Assembly: GCA_027032855.1 (NCBI GenBank)
Contig: JALVLX010000027.1
Coordinates: 1-6,019 of the forward strand
Direction: 5' to 3'
DNA length: 6,019 nucleotides
From: Flavobacteriales bacterium
GTDB lineage: Bacteria > Bacteroidota > Bacteroidia > Flavobacteriales > Flavobacteriaceae
Shown here: piece after piece, positions 1-6,019 of the stretch
Numbering within the stretch: the first letter of the stretch is position 1
How the letters are laid out: the number at the start of each line of letters is the position of its first letter
The notes under the pieces: generated by a model
What the model saw: the letters and a program-made list of their open reading frames with translations, nothing else
Database searches by the model: none
What the model was told of the DNA's origin: nothing
Position numbers and translations under genes: made by a program

Positions 1-36
1 AAACGATTACAACAAATCATTTAGCTTATAAAAGAG

Positions 37-120
37 TGCCCGAAACAGGAATCGAACCTGCACGTCCTTGCGGACACATGACCCTGAATCATGCGCGTCT
101 ACCAATTCCGCCATTCGGGC
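37..120 (-). tRNA. tRNA-Leu, anticodon CAG
   Basis: Read on the minus strand, this folds as a complete class II tRNA. The 7-bp acceptor stem pairs GCCCGAA with TTCGGGC. The D-arm contains the AATTGGTAGA loop. The anticodon stem pairs CATGA with TCATG around the loop TTCAGGG, giving anticodon CAG, which reads the leucine codon CUG. A long variable arm (GTCC, GCAA loop, GGAC) follows, as expected for leucine tRNAs. The T-arm pairs GCAGG with CCTGT around TTCGATT, including one G-T pair. The discriminator base is A (position 37), typical of tRNA-Leu. The three bases after it read CTC, so CCA is not encoded and must be added after transcription. It is transcribed in the same direction as nifJ but separated from it by a terminator. 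Confidence 0.97.
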
Positions 121-131
121 AAAATGCGATG

Positions 132-139
132 CAAATATA
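132..139 (-). promoter_or_regulatory. -7 element of tRNA-Leu promoter
   Basis: The minus strand reads TATATTTG, an exact match to the Bacteroidota -7 consensus TAnnTTTG recognised by the group's primary sigma factor. It ends 11 bp before the tRNA 5' end, so transcription would begin about 5-8 bases upstream of the mature tRNA. No good TTTG -33 element is found at the expected 18-20 bp spacing, because that position lies inside the nifJ terminator hairpin. The call rests on the -7 element and its position only. Confidence 0.6.
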
Positions 140-141
140 AT

Positions 142-181
142 AAAAAAAGCCCGCCCTGACATTCGTCAGGGCGGACTTTTT
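142..181 (-). terminator. Rho-independent terminator of nifJ
   Basis: A 12-bp stem (149-160 pairing with 165-176, one G-T pair, the rest Watson-Crick) encloses a 4-base loop (161-164). On the minus strand it is followed by a run of seven T residues, and it begins 21 bp after the nifJ stop codon. The arm is GC-rich (core GCCCTGAC/GTCAGGGC) in otherwise AT-rich DNA, which makes it a strong intrinsic terminator. It is also flanked by T residues on the plus strand, so it could stop transcription coming from the left as well. Confidence 0.93.
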
Positions 182-202
182 ATTGATATTCTTTGTTATC
201 GA

Positions 203-3200
203 TTAAAGTTTAGATAACAATTCCAATCTTTCCCAACGGTTGTTGATTTCTTGTTGCAACATATCTTGCAATTCTTTTGCACGTTCGGGATTTGCTTTTT
301 TAACGCGAGCAAAACGAGCTTCTTTATCAATCAAGTCAGTAACAGGAATTGAAGGTGCTTTGCTGTCTAATTGGAAACGTTTTCCGGCAGGTTTTCTAGG
401 GTCATATCTAAACAATGGCCAGTAACCTGATTTAACCGCCAATTCTTGGTGGTCGGCACCGTCACCCATATCATAACCATGCTCAATACAGTGTGAGTAA
501 GCAATGATGATAGAAGGTCCGTCATACTCAGCAGCTTCTTTAATAGCTTTCAAAGCTTGTTGATCTTTGGCACCACTGGCAATATGAGCAACATAAACAT
601 TGCCGTAAGCTACAGCTTGTAAAGCGATATCTTTTTTAGGAATAGCTTTACCGGCAACTTCAAATTTAGCACTGGCTGCCAAAGGTGTAGCTTTGGAAGC
701 TTGACCTCCGGTATTTGAATAAACCTCGGTATCCATTACCAAAATGTTGATATTTTCACCACTGGCAATTGCGTGGTCTAATCCACCGTAACCGATGTCA
801 TAAGCCCAACCGTCACCACCGAAAATCCAGATGTATTTTTTACGCAAATCATCAGCCATTACCATCAAACGTCTGGCATCGTCAGAATCGATATCTTTGA
901 TAGCTTCTCTGACTTGCTTGATGTTTTCCAATTGTTGTTCTTTTTGCGTTTCGTCAGCTTCAGGGTTGTTTAAGATAGCTTCAACCAATTCACTACCGAC
1001 TACATTTTCAAATTGTTTCAACAAAGTACGGGCGGTTTTTTGTTTTTCGGTCAATGCCAATCGCATACCTAATCCGTATTCGGCGTTGTCTTCAAACAAT
1101 GAGTTTGCCCAAGCAGGACCTTGCCCTCTGTCGTTAGTTGAATAAGGCGTTGTAGGTAAGTTACCACCGTAGATTGAAGAACAACCTGTTGCGTTGGCAA
1201 TTACCGAACTGTCACCGTAAAGTTGGGTAACTTCTTTGATATAAGGTGTTTCACCACAACCCGGACAGGCGCCAGAATATTCAAATAAAGGCTCTAAGAA
1301 TTGAACATTTTTAACGGTGTTCAATTTCAATTTTTTACGGTCATACCAAGGCAGGTCAACGAAGTAATCCCATAATTTTTGTTCAACGGGTTGAACTTCC
1401 ATACGCGGATGCATGTTGATAGCTTTAAATCCGGGTTCGGTTTTGCTTTCAGCCGGACAAACAGCCACACAAAGCGTACAACCTGTACAGTGCTCAGGGT
1501 CAACTTGTAATACATAAGTGTCAACTCCTTCGTAACGACCTTTGATTTTGGTCTTTTTCAATTCTTCAGGAGCATCTGCCAAAGCTTCTATATCTATAAT
1601 TTTAGAACGGATTGCAGCGTGAGGACAGATGTGAACACACTTGTTACATTGTGTACAAAGTTCGGTATCGTCCCAAGTAGGTACAAAGTCAGCAATGTTT
1701 GATTTTTCATATTTTGCCGTTCCAAGCGGGAATGTACCGTCAGCTTCAAATGCACTTACCGGCAATGAATCGCCTTCGCCTGCATAAATTTTACCCAAAA
1801 CGTCTAAAACAAATTCAGGAGCATTGTCGTGCATCACGCTTTCCAAGTTTCTATCGCTTGTAGTTTGTTTAGGATAATTAACCTCTTGCAAGTATTCCAA
1901 AGCTTTATCAACAGCGTTGAAGTTCATTTGAACAATTGCATCTCCTTTGTGAGAGTAAGACTTAACAATCGCATTTTTAATTTTTTCGATAGCTTCGTCT
2001 TGTGGTAAAATACCTGAGATAGCAAAGAAACATGTTTGCAATACGGTGTTGGTTCTACGACCTAATTTGGCTTCAAAAGCTACACGGGAAGCGTCAACTA
2101 CATAGAATTTTAACTCACGGTCAATGATTTCTTGTTGAATTTCTTTAGGGAGTTGATCCCAAATTTCGTCAGCTGTAAAAGGCGAGTTTAATAATAATGT
2201 ACCACCTTTTTTGATGTTTTTAACGAAATTATATTTTTGAACAAAGTTAAATTGGTGGATAGCTGCAAAATCCGCTTCGTCAATCAAGTAAGTGGATTGG
2301 ATAGGATCCGGTCCGAAACGTAAGTGCGATACGGTTCTGGCACCTGCTTTTTTACTATCGTAAACAAAATAACCTTGAACGTAATTGTCAGTAGTTTGAC
2401 CAATGATTTTAATAGAGTTTTTGTTGGCCGAAACTGTTCCGTCGGAACCCAATCCGAAGAATAAGAAACTCTTGTTGTTATTGTCAACTTTGAAGTTAAC
2501 GTCTTTGTCAATGCTTGTAAATGTTACATCATCAACGATACCGACCGTAAAGTGGTTTTTAGGTTGGTCTTTATCTAATTCGTCAAAGACACCTTTAACG
2601 TGAGACGGGTTAAATTCTTTTGAAGATAAGCCGTAGCGACCGCCAACAATCTTAGGCATTGTTCTACCTGATTCAACAAAAGCATTAACGGTATCCATAT
2701 ACAATGGTTCACCGATGCTACCTGATTCTTTGGTGCGGTCTAAAACAGCAATTTTCTTAACTGTTTCGGGAATAGCGTCCATGAAATCTTTGATAGAGAA
2801 AGGACGGTATAATCTAACGACCAAAACACCGACTTTTTCACCGTTTTTAGTCATTTCTTCAACGGTTTCTAAGGCAGCACCCATACCGGAACCCATGATG
2901 ATGATTAATTTTTCAGCATCAGGCGCACCATAATATTGGTATAATTCGTAACGACGACCGGTTAATTCGTAAAACTTGTCAAAAGTTTCTTTAACAGCTG
3001 CCGGAACTCTTTGATAATAAGGGTTTGAACGTTCTCTGTTTTGGAAGAATACGTCAGGGTTTTGAGAAGATCCTCTTAATTTTGGTTTATCGGGATTCAA
3101 AGCTCTGACTTTGTGTTCCATCACTTTATCCTCCGGAATCATTTCTTTCATGATTTCGTCAGGAATAGCGTCAATTTTTTGAATTTCGTGAGAGGTTCTG

Positions 3201-3727
3201 AAACCGTCAAAAATGTTTAAGAAAGGAACACGAGTGTTTAATGATGCAACTTGTGCCAACAATGCCATATCTTGGGCTTCTTGCACGGAACCACCGAACA
3301 ACATAGCAAAGCCTGTTTGACGGGTTGCCATCACATCTGAGTGGTCACCAAAGATTGATAAGGCGTGTGTAGCTACAGTTCGGGCAGCAATATGAAAAAC
3401 GGTCGGTAACAACTCACCGGCAATTTTATACATATTGGGAATCATCAGCAACAAACCTTGAGATGCGGTAAAAGTAGTGGTTAAAGCACCTCCTTGTAAA
3501 GCACCGTGAACGGCACCTGAAGCACCTCCTTCACTTTGCATTTCAATTACCCGAGGGACTTCGCCCCAAATGTTTTTTTCTCCTTTGGCGCTCAATGCAT
3601 CGGCATGTTCACCCATGGGAGATGACGGTGTAATGGGGTAGATGGCACAGACCTCATTGATCTTATGTGCTACTCTGGCTACCGCTTCATTTCCGTCTCC
3701 TATAAATTTAGGAAATTGTTTTGCCAT
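203..3727 (-). CDS. nifJ: pyruvate:ferredoxin (flavodoxin) oxidoreductase, single-chain
   Basis: This cytoplasmic enzyme converts pyruvate, CoA and two oxidised ferredoxins (or flavodoxin) to acetyl-CoA, CO2 and reduced carrier. The 1174-residue product has the fused domain order of the family. The N-terminal pyrimidine-binding domain (about 1-255) holds YPITPSSPMGE at 30-40, EMQSEGG with E66, and R116, the expected pyruvate/thiamine-diphosphate contacts. Transketolase-C-like and gamma-type domains follow (about 260-630, with TCFFAISG at 565-572). A ferredoxin-like domain carries two CxxCxxCxxxCP motifs (C691/694/697/701 and C747/750/753/757). The thiamine-diphosphate domain has GDGWAYDIGYGG from 971, with D972, T1000 and N1005 as metal-site residues, and proximal-cluster ligands C821, C824, C849 and C1080. 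By recalled numbering these sit at a constant offset of 9 from the Desulfovibrio africanus enzyme. The C-terminus is shorter than in that protein, as in many homologues. ATG at 3727 is chosen because the in-frame GTG at 3766 overlaps the promoter. No key residue is missing. Confidence 0.97.
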   Translation of the reverse strand: MAKQFPKFIGDGNEAVARVAHKINEVCAIYPITPSSPMGEHADALSAKGEKNIWGEVPRVIEMQSEGGASGAVHGALQGGALTTTFTASQGLLLMIPNMYKIAGELLPTVFHIAARTVATHALSIFGDHSDVMATRQTGFAMLFGGSVQEAQDMALLAQVASLNTRVPFLNIFDGFRTSHEIQKIDAIPDEIMKEMIPEDKVMEHKVRALNPDKPKLRGSSQNPDVFFQNRERSNPYYQRVPAAVKETFDKFYELTGRRYELYQYYGAPDAEKLIIIMGSGMGAALETVEEMTKNGEKVGVLVVRLYRPFSIKDFMDAIPETVKKIAVLDRTKESGSIGEPLYMDTVNAFVESGRTMPKIVGGRYGLSSKEFNPSHVKGVFDELDKDQPKNHFTVGIVDDVTFTSIDKDVNFKVDNNNKSFLFFGLGSDGTVSANKNSIKIIGQTTDNYVQGYFVYDSKKAGARTVSHLRFGPDPIQSTYLIDEADFAAIHQFNFVQKYNFVKNIKKGGTLLLNSPFTADEIWDQLPKEIQQEIIDRELKFYVVDASRVAFEAKLGRRTNTVLQTCFFAISGILPQDEAIEKIKNAIVKSYSHKGDAIVQMNFNAVDKALEYLQEVNYPKQTTSDRNLESVMHDNAPEFVLDVLGKIYAGEGDSLPVSAFEADGTFPLGTAKYEKSNIADFVPTWDDTELCTQCNKCVHICPHAAIRSKIIDIEALADAPEELKKTKIKGRYEGVDTYVLQVDPEHCTGCTLCVAVCPAESKTEPGFKAINMHPRMEVQPVEQKLWDYFVDLPWYDRKKLKLNTVKNVQFLEPLFEYSGACPGCGETPYIKEVTQLYGDSSVIANATGCSSIYGGNLPTTPYSTNDRGQGPAWANSLFEDNAEYGLGMRLALTEKQKTARTLLKQFENVVGSELVEAILNNPEADETQKEQQLENIKQVREAIKDIDSDDARRLMVMADDLRKKYIWIFGGDGWAYDIGYGGLDHAIASGENINILVMDTEVYSNTGGQASKATPLAASAKFEVAGKAIPKKDIALQAVAYGNVYVAHIASGAKDQQALKAIKEAAEYDGPSIIIAYSHCIEHGYDMGDGADHQELAVKSGYWPLFRYDPRKPAGKRFQLDSKAPSIPVTDLIDKEARFARVKKANPERAKELQDMLQQEINNRWERLELLSKL

Positions 3728-3765
3728 AATATTTTGTTTTAGTATTGATTTTTTATTTAAACACA

Positions 3766-3795
3766 CAAAGGTATGAAACTATTTTTCTTTTCAAA
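3766..3795 (-). promoter_or_regulatory. nifJ promoter, Bacteroidota -33/-7 type
   Basis: On the minus strand TTTG (3792-3795) is followed after 18 bp by TACCTTTG (3766-3773). This matches the Bacteroidota consensus TTTG, 17-20 bp spacer, TAnnTTTG, with no mismatch at the defined positions. Transcription should start near 3760, giving a leader of roughly 30 bases that is A/T-rich and has no Shine-Dalgarno motif, normal for this phylum. The position also rules out the upstream GTG start. Confidence 0.82.
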
Positions 3796-3798
3796 TGA

Positions 3799-3819
3799 TT
3801 TTAGATATTTATTCTAAAA
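3799..3819. promoter_or_regulatory. inverted repeat upstream of nifJ promoter, possible operator
   Basis: TTTTAGA (3799-3805) and its exact reverse complement TCTAAAA (3813-3819) are separated by 7 bases (3806-3812). The 21-bp dyad ends 3 bp from the nifJ -33 element and is centred about 50 bp upstream of the inferred transcription start, a usual place for a dimeric activator. The arms are AT-rich, so a chance dyad cannot be excluded, and no known regulator's site is recognised. Confidence 0.3.
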
Positions 3820-3839
3820 ATTTACTTTAAATTTACTTT
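3818..3839. repeat. 11-bp direct repeat, two perfect copies
   Basis: AAATTTACTTT occurs twice in direct tandem at 3818-3828 and 3829-3839 with no mismatch. It abuts the octamer-periodic tract that begins at 3841 and overlaps the right arm of the inverted repeat at 3799-3819 by two bases. It is non-coding and looks like a slippage-derived duplication. Confidence 0.8.
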
Positions 3840-3840
3840 T

Positions 3841-3896
3841 GGTTAGTTGGTTATATGGTTATTTGATGAGTTGATGATTTGATGATTTAATGACAT
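3841..3896. repeat. degenerate tandem repeat, 8-bp period
   Basis: Seven consecutive octamers can be laid out in one register: GGTTAGTT, GGTTATAT, GGTTATTT, GATGAGTT, GATGATTT, GATGATTT and AATGACAT. Two subfamilies are visible, three GGTTAnnT units followed by four GATGAnTT-like units, the central two identical. The tract is non-coding and lies between the two divergent promoters. Short direct-repeat tracts like this occur in intergenic DNA of some Bacteroidota; their function is not known to me. Confidence 0.75.
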
Positions 3897-3924
3897 GGGA
3901 ATATTTGAAATAACAAGGCAAAAA

Positions 3925-3959
3925 AACTTTCAACTTTTAACTTTCAACTTTCAACTAAC
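3925..3959. repeat. tandem repeat, 7-bp period (AACTTTC)
   Basis: Five heptamers follow each other without gaps: AACTTTC (3925), AACTTTT (3932), AACTTTC (3939), AACTTTC (3946) and a degenerate AACTAAC (3953). Three of five are identical. The tract ends immediately before the TTTG at 3961-3964, a candidate -33 element for the right-hand gene, so a change in copy number would alter the DNA just upstream of that promoter. Confidence 0.8.
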
Positions 3960-3960
3960 T

Positions 3961-3999
3961 TTTGTTAAATTGCGCAATAGAATAATTGGCGTATTTCTA
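3961..3999 (+). promoter_or_regulatory. weak candidate promoter region for the TPR gene
   Basis: A promoter for the plus-strand gene should lie here, but no clean consensus is seen. TTTG at 3961-3964 is a possible -33 element with a poor -7 match (TAATTGGC) 18 bp later at 3983-3990. Alternatively TTG at 3970-3972 is followed after 19 bp by TATTTCTA (3992-3999), which matches TAnnTTTG only in part. A 10-bp perfect palindrome, ATTGCGCAAT (3969-3978), lies inside the region. The second pairing would give a leader of about 20-25 bases. Confidence 0.3.
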
Positions 4000-4027
4000 C
4001 GTTATTAATTAGGTAAATCTTGATGTG

Positions 4028-6019
4028 ATGTTAAAAAGACTTTTATTAATTATTTTACTATTAATCAATGTGTTAAATGTTTTTGGTCAGGCTTCTGATC
4101 AATATTTTAATCCGGATACAAAGTATGTGGAAGCGGTTAATCTGTATTCGGATAAGGCATACAAAGCCGCTGAATATGCTTTTGAAAAGCTGAAAAATCA
4201 GATTTCAGACAGGCAAAAACTCGGTGATGTGTATTTTTATCTGGCAAGTATTGCCGTACGCACCGGTGCGGATAATGCCGGTGATCTGTTAACTTATTTT
4301 ACGCAGCATTTTCCGACACATCCCAAAAGAAGATTAGTGTATTTTGATGCAGCTGACTATTATTTTTCGCATGGTGACTTGAACAAAGCTCAAGAGTATG
4401 TGTTGCAAGTTGATCCGGGCAGTTTGTCGCCGGAGGAATATGATAAGTACAATTTTTATTTGGGTTATACTTACCTGAAACAACAAGATTATAAAAAGGC
4501 GGAGCGCTTGTTTGAAAAATTGCTGGATTCTAAGCAGTACGGCAAGCAGGCACGGTATTATTACGGCTATGTGGCGTATAAGCAGGATAATTTTGCCAAA
4601 GCTAAAAAGTATTTTGATATGATTGCCGACGAGAGTGATTTCGGCAACAAATTACCTTATTACCGGGCGGATATGTTTTTTAAATTGCAACAATTTGAAA
4701 AAGCCATTGATGAAGCTTTGAAGATTTATGAGCAATCACATCGCAAAGAAAAGTCGCAGTTGGCAAAAATTATAGGGGAGAGCTATTTTAATTTACAACA
4801 ATATGATAAAGCAATTCCTTATTTGAAGGCTTATCGTGGCGTGAAAGGGCGTTGGAACAATGTGGATTATTACCAATTGGGCTATGCTTACTACAAAACC
4901 GGTGATTATGAGAAAGCGATTGAAAACTTTAATAAAATCATAAGCGGAAATGATGCTGTGGCGCAAAATGCGTATTATCATTTAGCCGATTCTTACTTGG
5001 CTACGGGACAAAAGATGAAAGCTTTGAATGCTTTTAAAAAAGTGTCAGAAATGTCGTTTGATAAAAATATGCAGGAGGATGCATTTTATAATTATGCCAA
5101 ACTGGGATACGAATTGGGAAATCCGTTTGAAAACAGTTCGAAAGTGATTTTAAGGTATTTAAAACAATATCCCGATACGCCTTACAGAAAGGAATTGGAA
5201 GACTTGTTGGTCAATTCGTACTTGACATCCAATAATTATGAGGAAGCGCTCAAATTGTTGGAAAAAAATCAACAAACCCATACCAAAACTTATCAAAAAG
5301 CTGCCTATTATCGTGGTTTGGAATTGATAAACGAAGGAAAGTATAAGGAAGCACGAGACATATTTAACAAAATTTTGACCGAAGGTTTTGAACCTAAATA
5401 TCGTAATTTGGCAAAATTTTGGAAAGCGGAAATGGATTACCGGTTACACGATTTTGAAGTGGCAAAAAAAGGTTTTGAAGCTTTTGTGTCTTCTAATACA
5501 GATAAGTACGGTAAAGAAGCTAAATTGGTTAATTACAATTTGGCATACACCTATTTTAAACTGAAGGAATACGCAAAGGCATCGGATTATTTTGATAAAT
5601 TTATTAAAACAAAGCCGGAAAGGAAATTGTTGAAAGACAGTTATTTGCGATTAGGTGACAGTCGTTTTGCTTCTAAAAAATATTGGCCGGCAATGGAGGC
5701 TTACAATAAAGCTATTATGCTAAAAGGGGCTGATGCGGATTATGCGTTTTATCAAAAAGCCATTAGTTATGGTTTTGTAGGAAAAAACAAGAAAAAAGTT
5801 GATGAGCTCAATGCATTTATCCAACAGTTTCCGCATTCAAAACTGTTGCCTGACGCCTTATATCAATTGGGTAGTACGTATTTGGTACTTGATAATGAGA
5901 CGAAGGCGCTTTCAAGTTTTGACAGATTGTTATCTGCTTATCCCGAAAGTAAATATGTGCCGGTAGTCTTGCTCAAACAGGGGTTGATTTATTACAACAA
6001 GAACAAAAACGATTTGGCA
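4028..6019 (+). CDS. exported tetratricopeptide-repeat protein, 3' end beyond window
   Basis: The reading frame is open from ATG at 4028 to the window edge, giving 664 residues without a stop, so the gene is partial only because the window ends. Residues 1-20 form a signal peptide: Lys-Arg at 3-4, a Leu/Ile-rich core and a VFG-Q junction after residue 20. There is no lipobox cysteine, so a soluble periplasmic protein or one attached by other means is expected. The rest is a nearly continuous array of about 17 TPR-like helical hairpins spaced roughly 35 residues apart. The clearest are near 141-167 (LGYTYLKQQDYKKAERLFEK), 281-306, 315-340, 426-450, 503-527 and 610-637. Many have the Tyr/Ala/Leu pattern seen in CpoB/YbgF- and BamD-like envelope TPR proteins. 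Such arrays mediate protein-protein contacts; no catalytic domain is visible and the partner is unknown. An in-frame TAG at 4010-4012 and the signal peptide placement support this start; GTG at 4025 is the only close alternative. No Shine-Dalgarno is seen. Confidence 0.9.
   Translation, partial: MLKRLLLIILLLINVLNVFGQASDQYFNPDTKYVEAVNLYSDKAYKAAEYAFEKLKNQISDRQKLGDVYFYLASIAVRTGADNAGDLLTYFTQHFPTHPKRRLVYFDAADYYFSHGDLNKAQEYVLQVDPGSLSPEEYDKYNFYLGYTYLKQQDYKKAERLFEKLLDSKQYGKQARYYYGYVAYKQDNFAKAKKYFDMIADESDFGNKLPYYRADMFFKLQQFEKAIDEALKIYEQSHRKEKSQLAKIIGESYFNLQQYDKAIPYLKAYRGVKGRWNNVDYYQLGYAYYKTGDYEKAIENFNKIISGNDAVAQNAYYHLADSYLATGQKMKALNAFKKVSEMSFDKNMQEDAFYNYAKLGYELGNPFENSSKVILRYLKQYPDTPYRKELEDLLVNSYLTSNNYEEALKLLEKNQQTHTKTYQKAAYYRGLELINEGKYKEARDIFNKILTEGFEPKYRNLAKFWKAEMDYRLHDFEVAKKGFEAFVSSNTDKYGKEAKLVNYNLAYTYFKLKEYAKASDYFDKFIKTKPERKLLKDSYLRLGDSRFASKKYWPAMEAYNKAIMLKGADADYAFYQKAISYGFVGKNKKKVDELNAFIQQFPHSKLLPDALYQLGSTYLVLDNETKALSSFDRLLSAYPESKYVPVVLLKQGLIYYNKNKNDLA

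Noticed and set aside
1..36. Possible gene end or terminator left of the tRNA
   Set aside because: The stretch is too short and AT-rich; no hairpin with a T-run and no coding signal can be supported.
240..2933. Several open frames of 60-105 codons on the plus strand inside nifJ (for example at 240, 831, 2403 and 2715), and two alternative-frame ones on the minus strand
   Set aside because: They lie wholly within a strongly conserved coding gene, have no recognisable domains and no promoter or start context. They are shadows of the nifJ frame.
3728..3766. 13-codon N-terminal extension of nifJ from an in-frame GTG
   Set aside because: The GTG overlaps the -7 promoter element and the added residues do not resemble the family's N-terminus.
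3841..3959. Repeat tracts considered as a CRISPR array
   Set aside because: The units are only 7-8 bp, directly abutting and degenerate. There are no 24-40 bp repeats, no unique spacers and no cas genes.
3956..3967. TAAC-TTTT-GTTA hairpin as a terminator or operator
   Set aside because: The stem is only 4 bp and AT-rich, has no T-run position that would suit either gene, and is readily expected by chance in this composition.
4793..4981. 62-codon minus-strand open frame inside the TPR gene
   Set aside because: It is antisense to a continuous TPR coding frame, and its hydrophobic look comes from the reverse complement of Tyr/Lys/Asn-rich repeats.

Overview
This window looks like ordinary chromosomal DNA from a low-GC member of the Bacteroidota (Flavobacteriales/Bacteroidales type). 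Four things point there. Neither protein gene has a Shine-Dalgarno sequence. Two promoters carry the group's TAnnTTTG -7 element. The tRNA gene does not encode its CCA end. The signal peptide of the second gene ends in the typical Gly-Gln junction. A complete pyruvate:ferredoxin oxidoreductase suggests an anaerobic or facultatively fermentative lifestyle.

Layout from left to right: (1) bases 1-36 hold nothing recognisable. (2) A tRNA-Leu(CAG) gene lies on the minus strand at 37-120, with a consensus-like -7 element just upstream at 132-139. (3) A strong hairpin terminator at 142-181 ends the next gene, and the presumed upstream half of the tRNA promoter falls inside it. (4) nifJ (203-3727, minus) encodes a 1174-residue single-chain pyruvate:ferredoxin (flavodoxin) oxidoreductase with all thiamine-diphosphate and [4Fe-4S] ligands present. 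(5) A 300-bp AT-rich divergent intergenic region (3728-4027) holds a good promoter for nifJ, a 7-bp inverted repeat just upstream of it, a run of short tandem repeats with periods of 11, 8 and 7 bp, a 10-bp palindrome and a weak candidate promoter for the right-hand gene. (6) From 4028 to the window edge, on the plus strand, lies the first 664 codons of a large exported tetratricopeptide-repeat protein of unknown function.

The two protein genes are divergently transcribed and nothing in the sequence ties their functions together. nifJ appears to be a single-gene transcript: own promoter, own terminator, then a separately promoted tRNA. I found no mobile element, CRISPR array, phage gene or clearly new system. 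The most interesting material is the non-coding DNA between the divergent genes.
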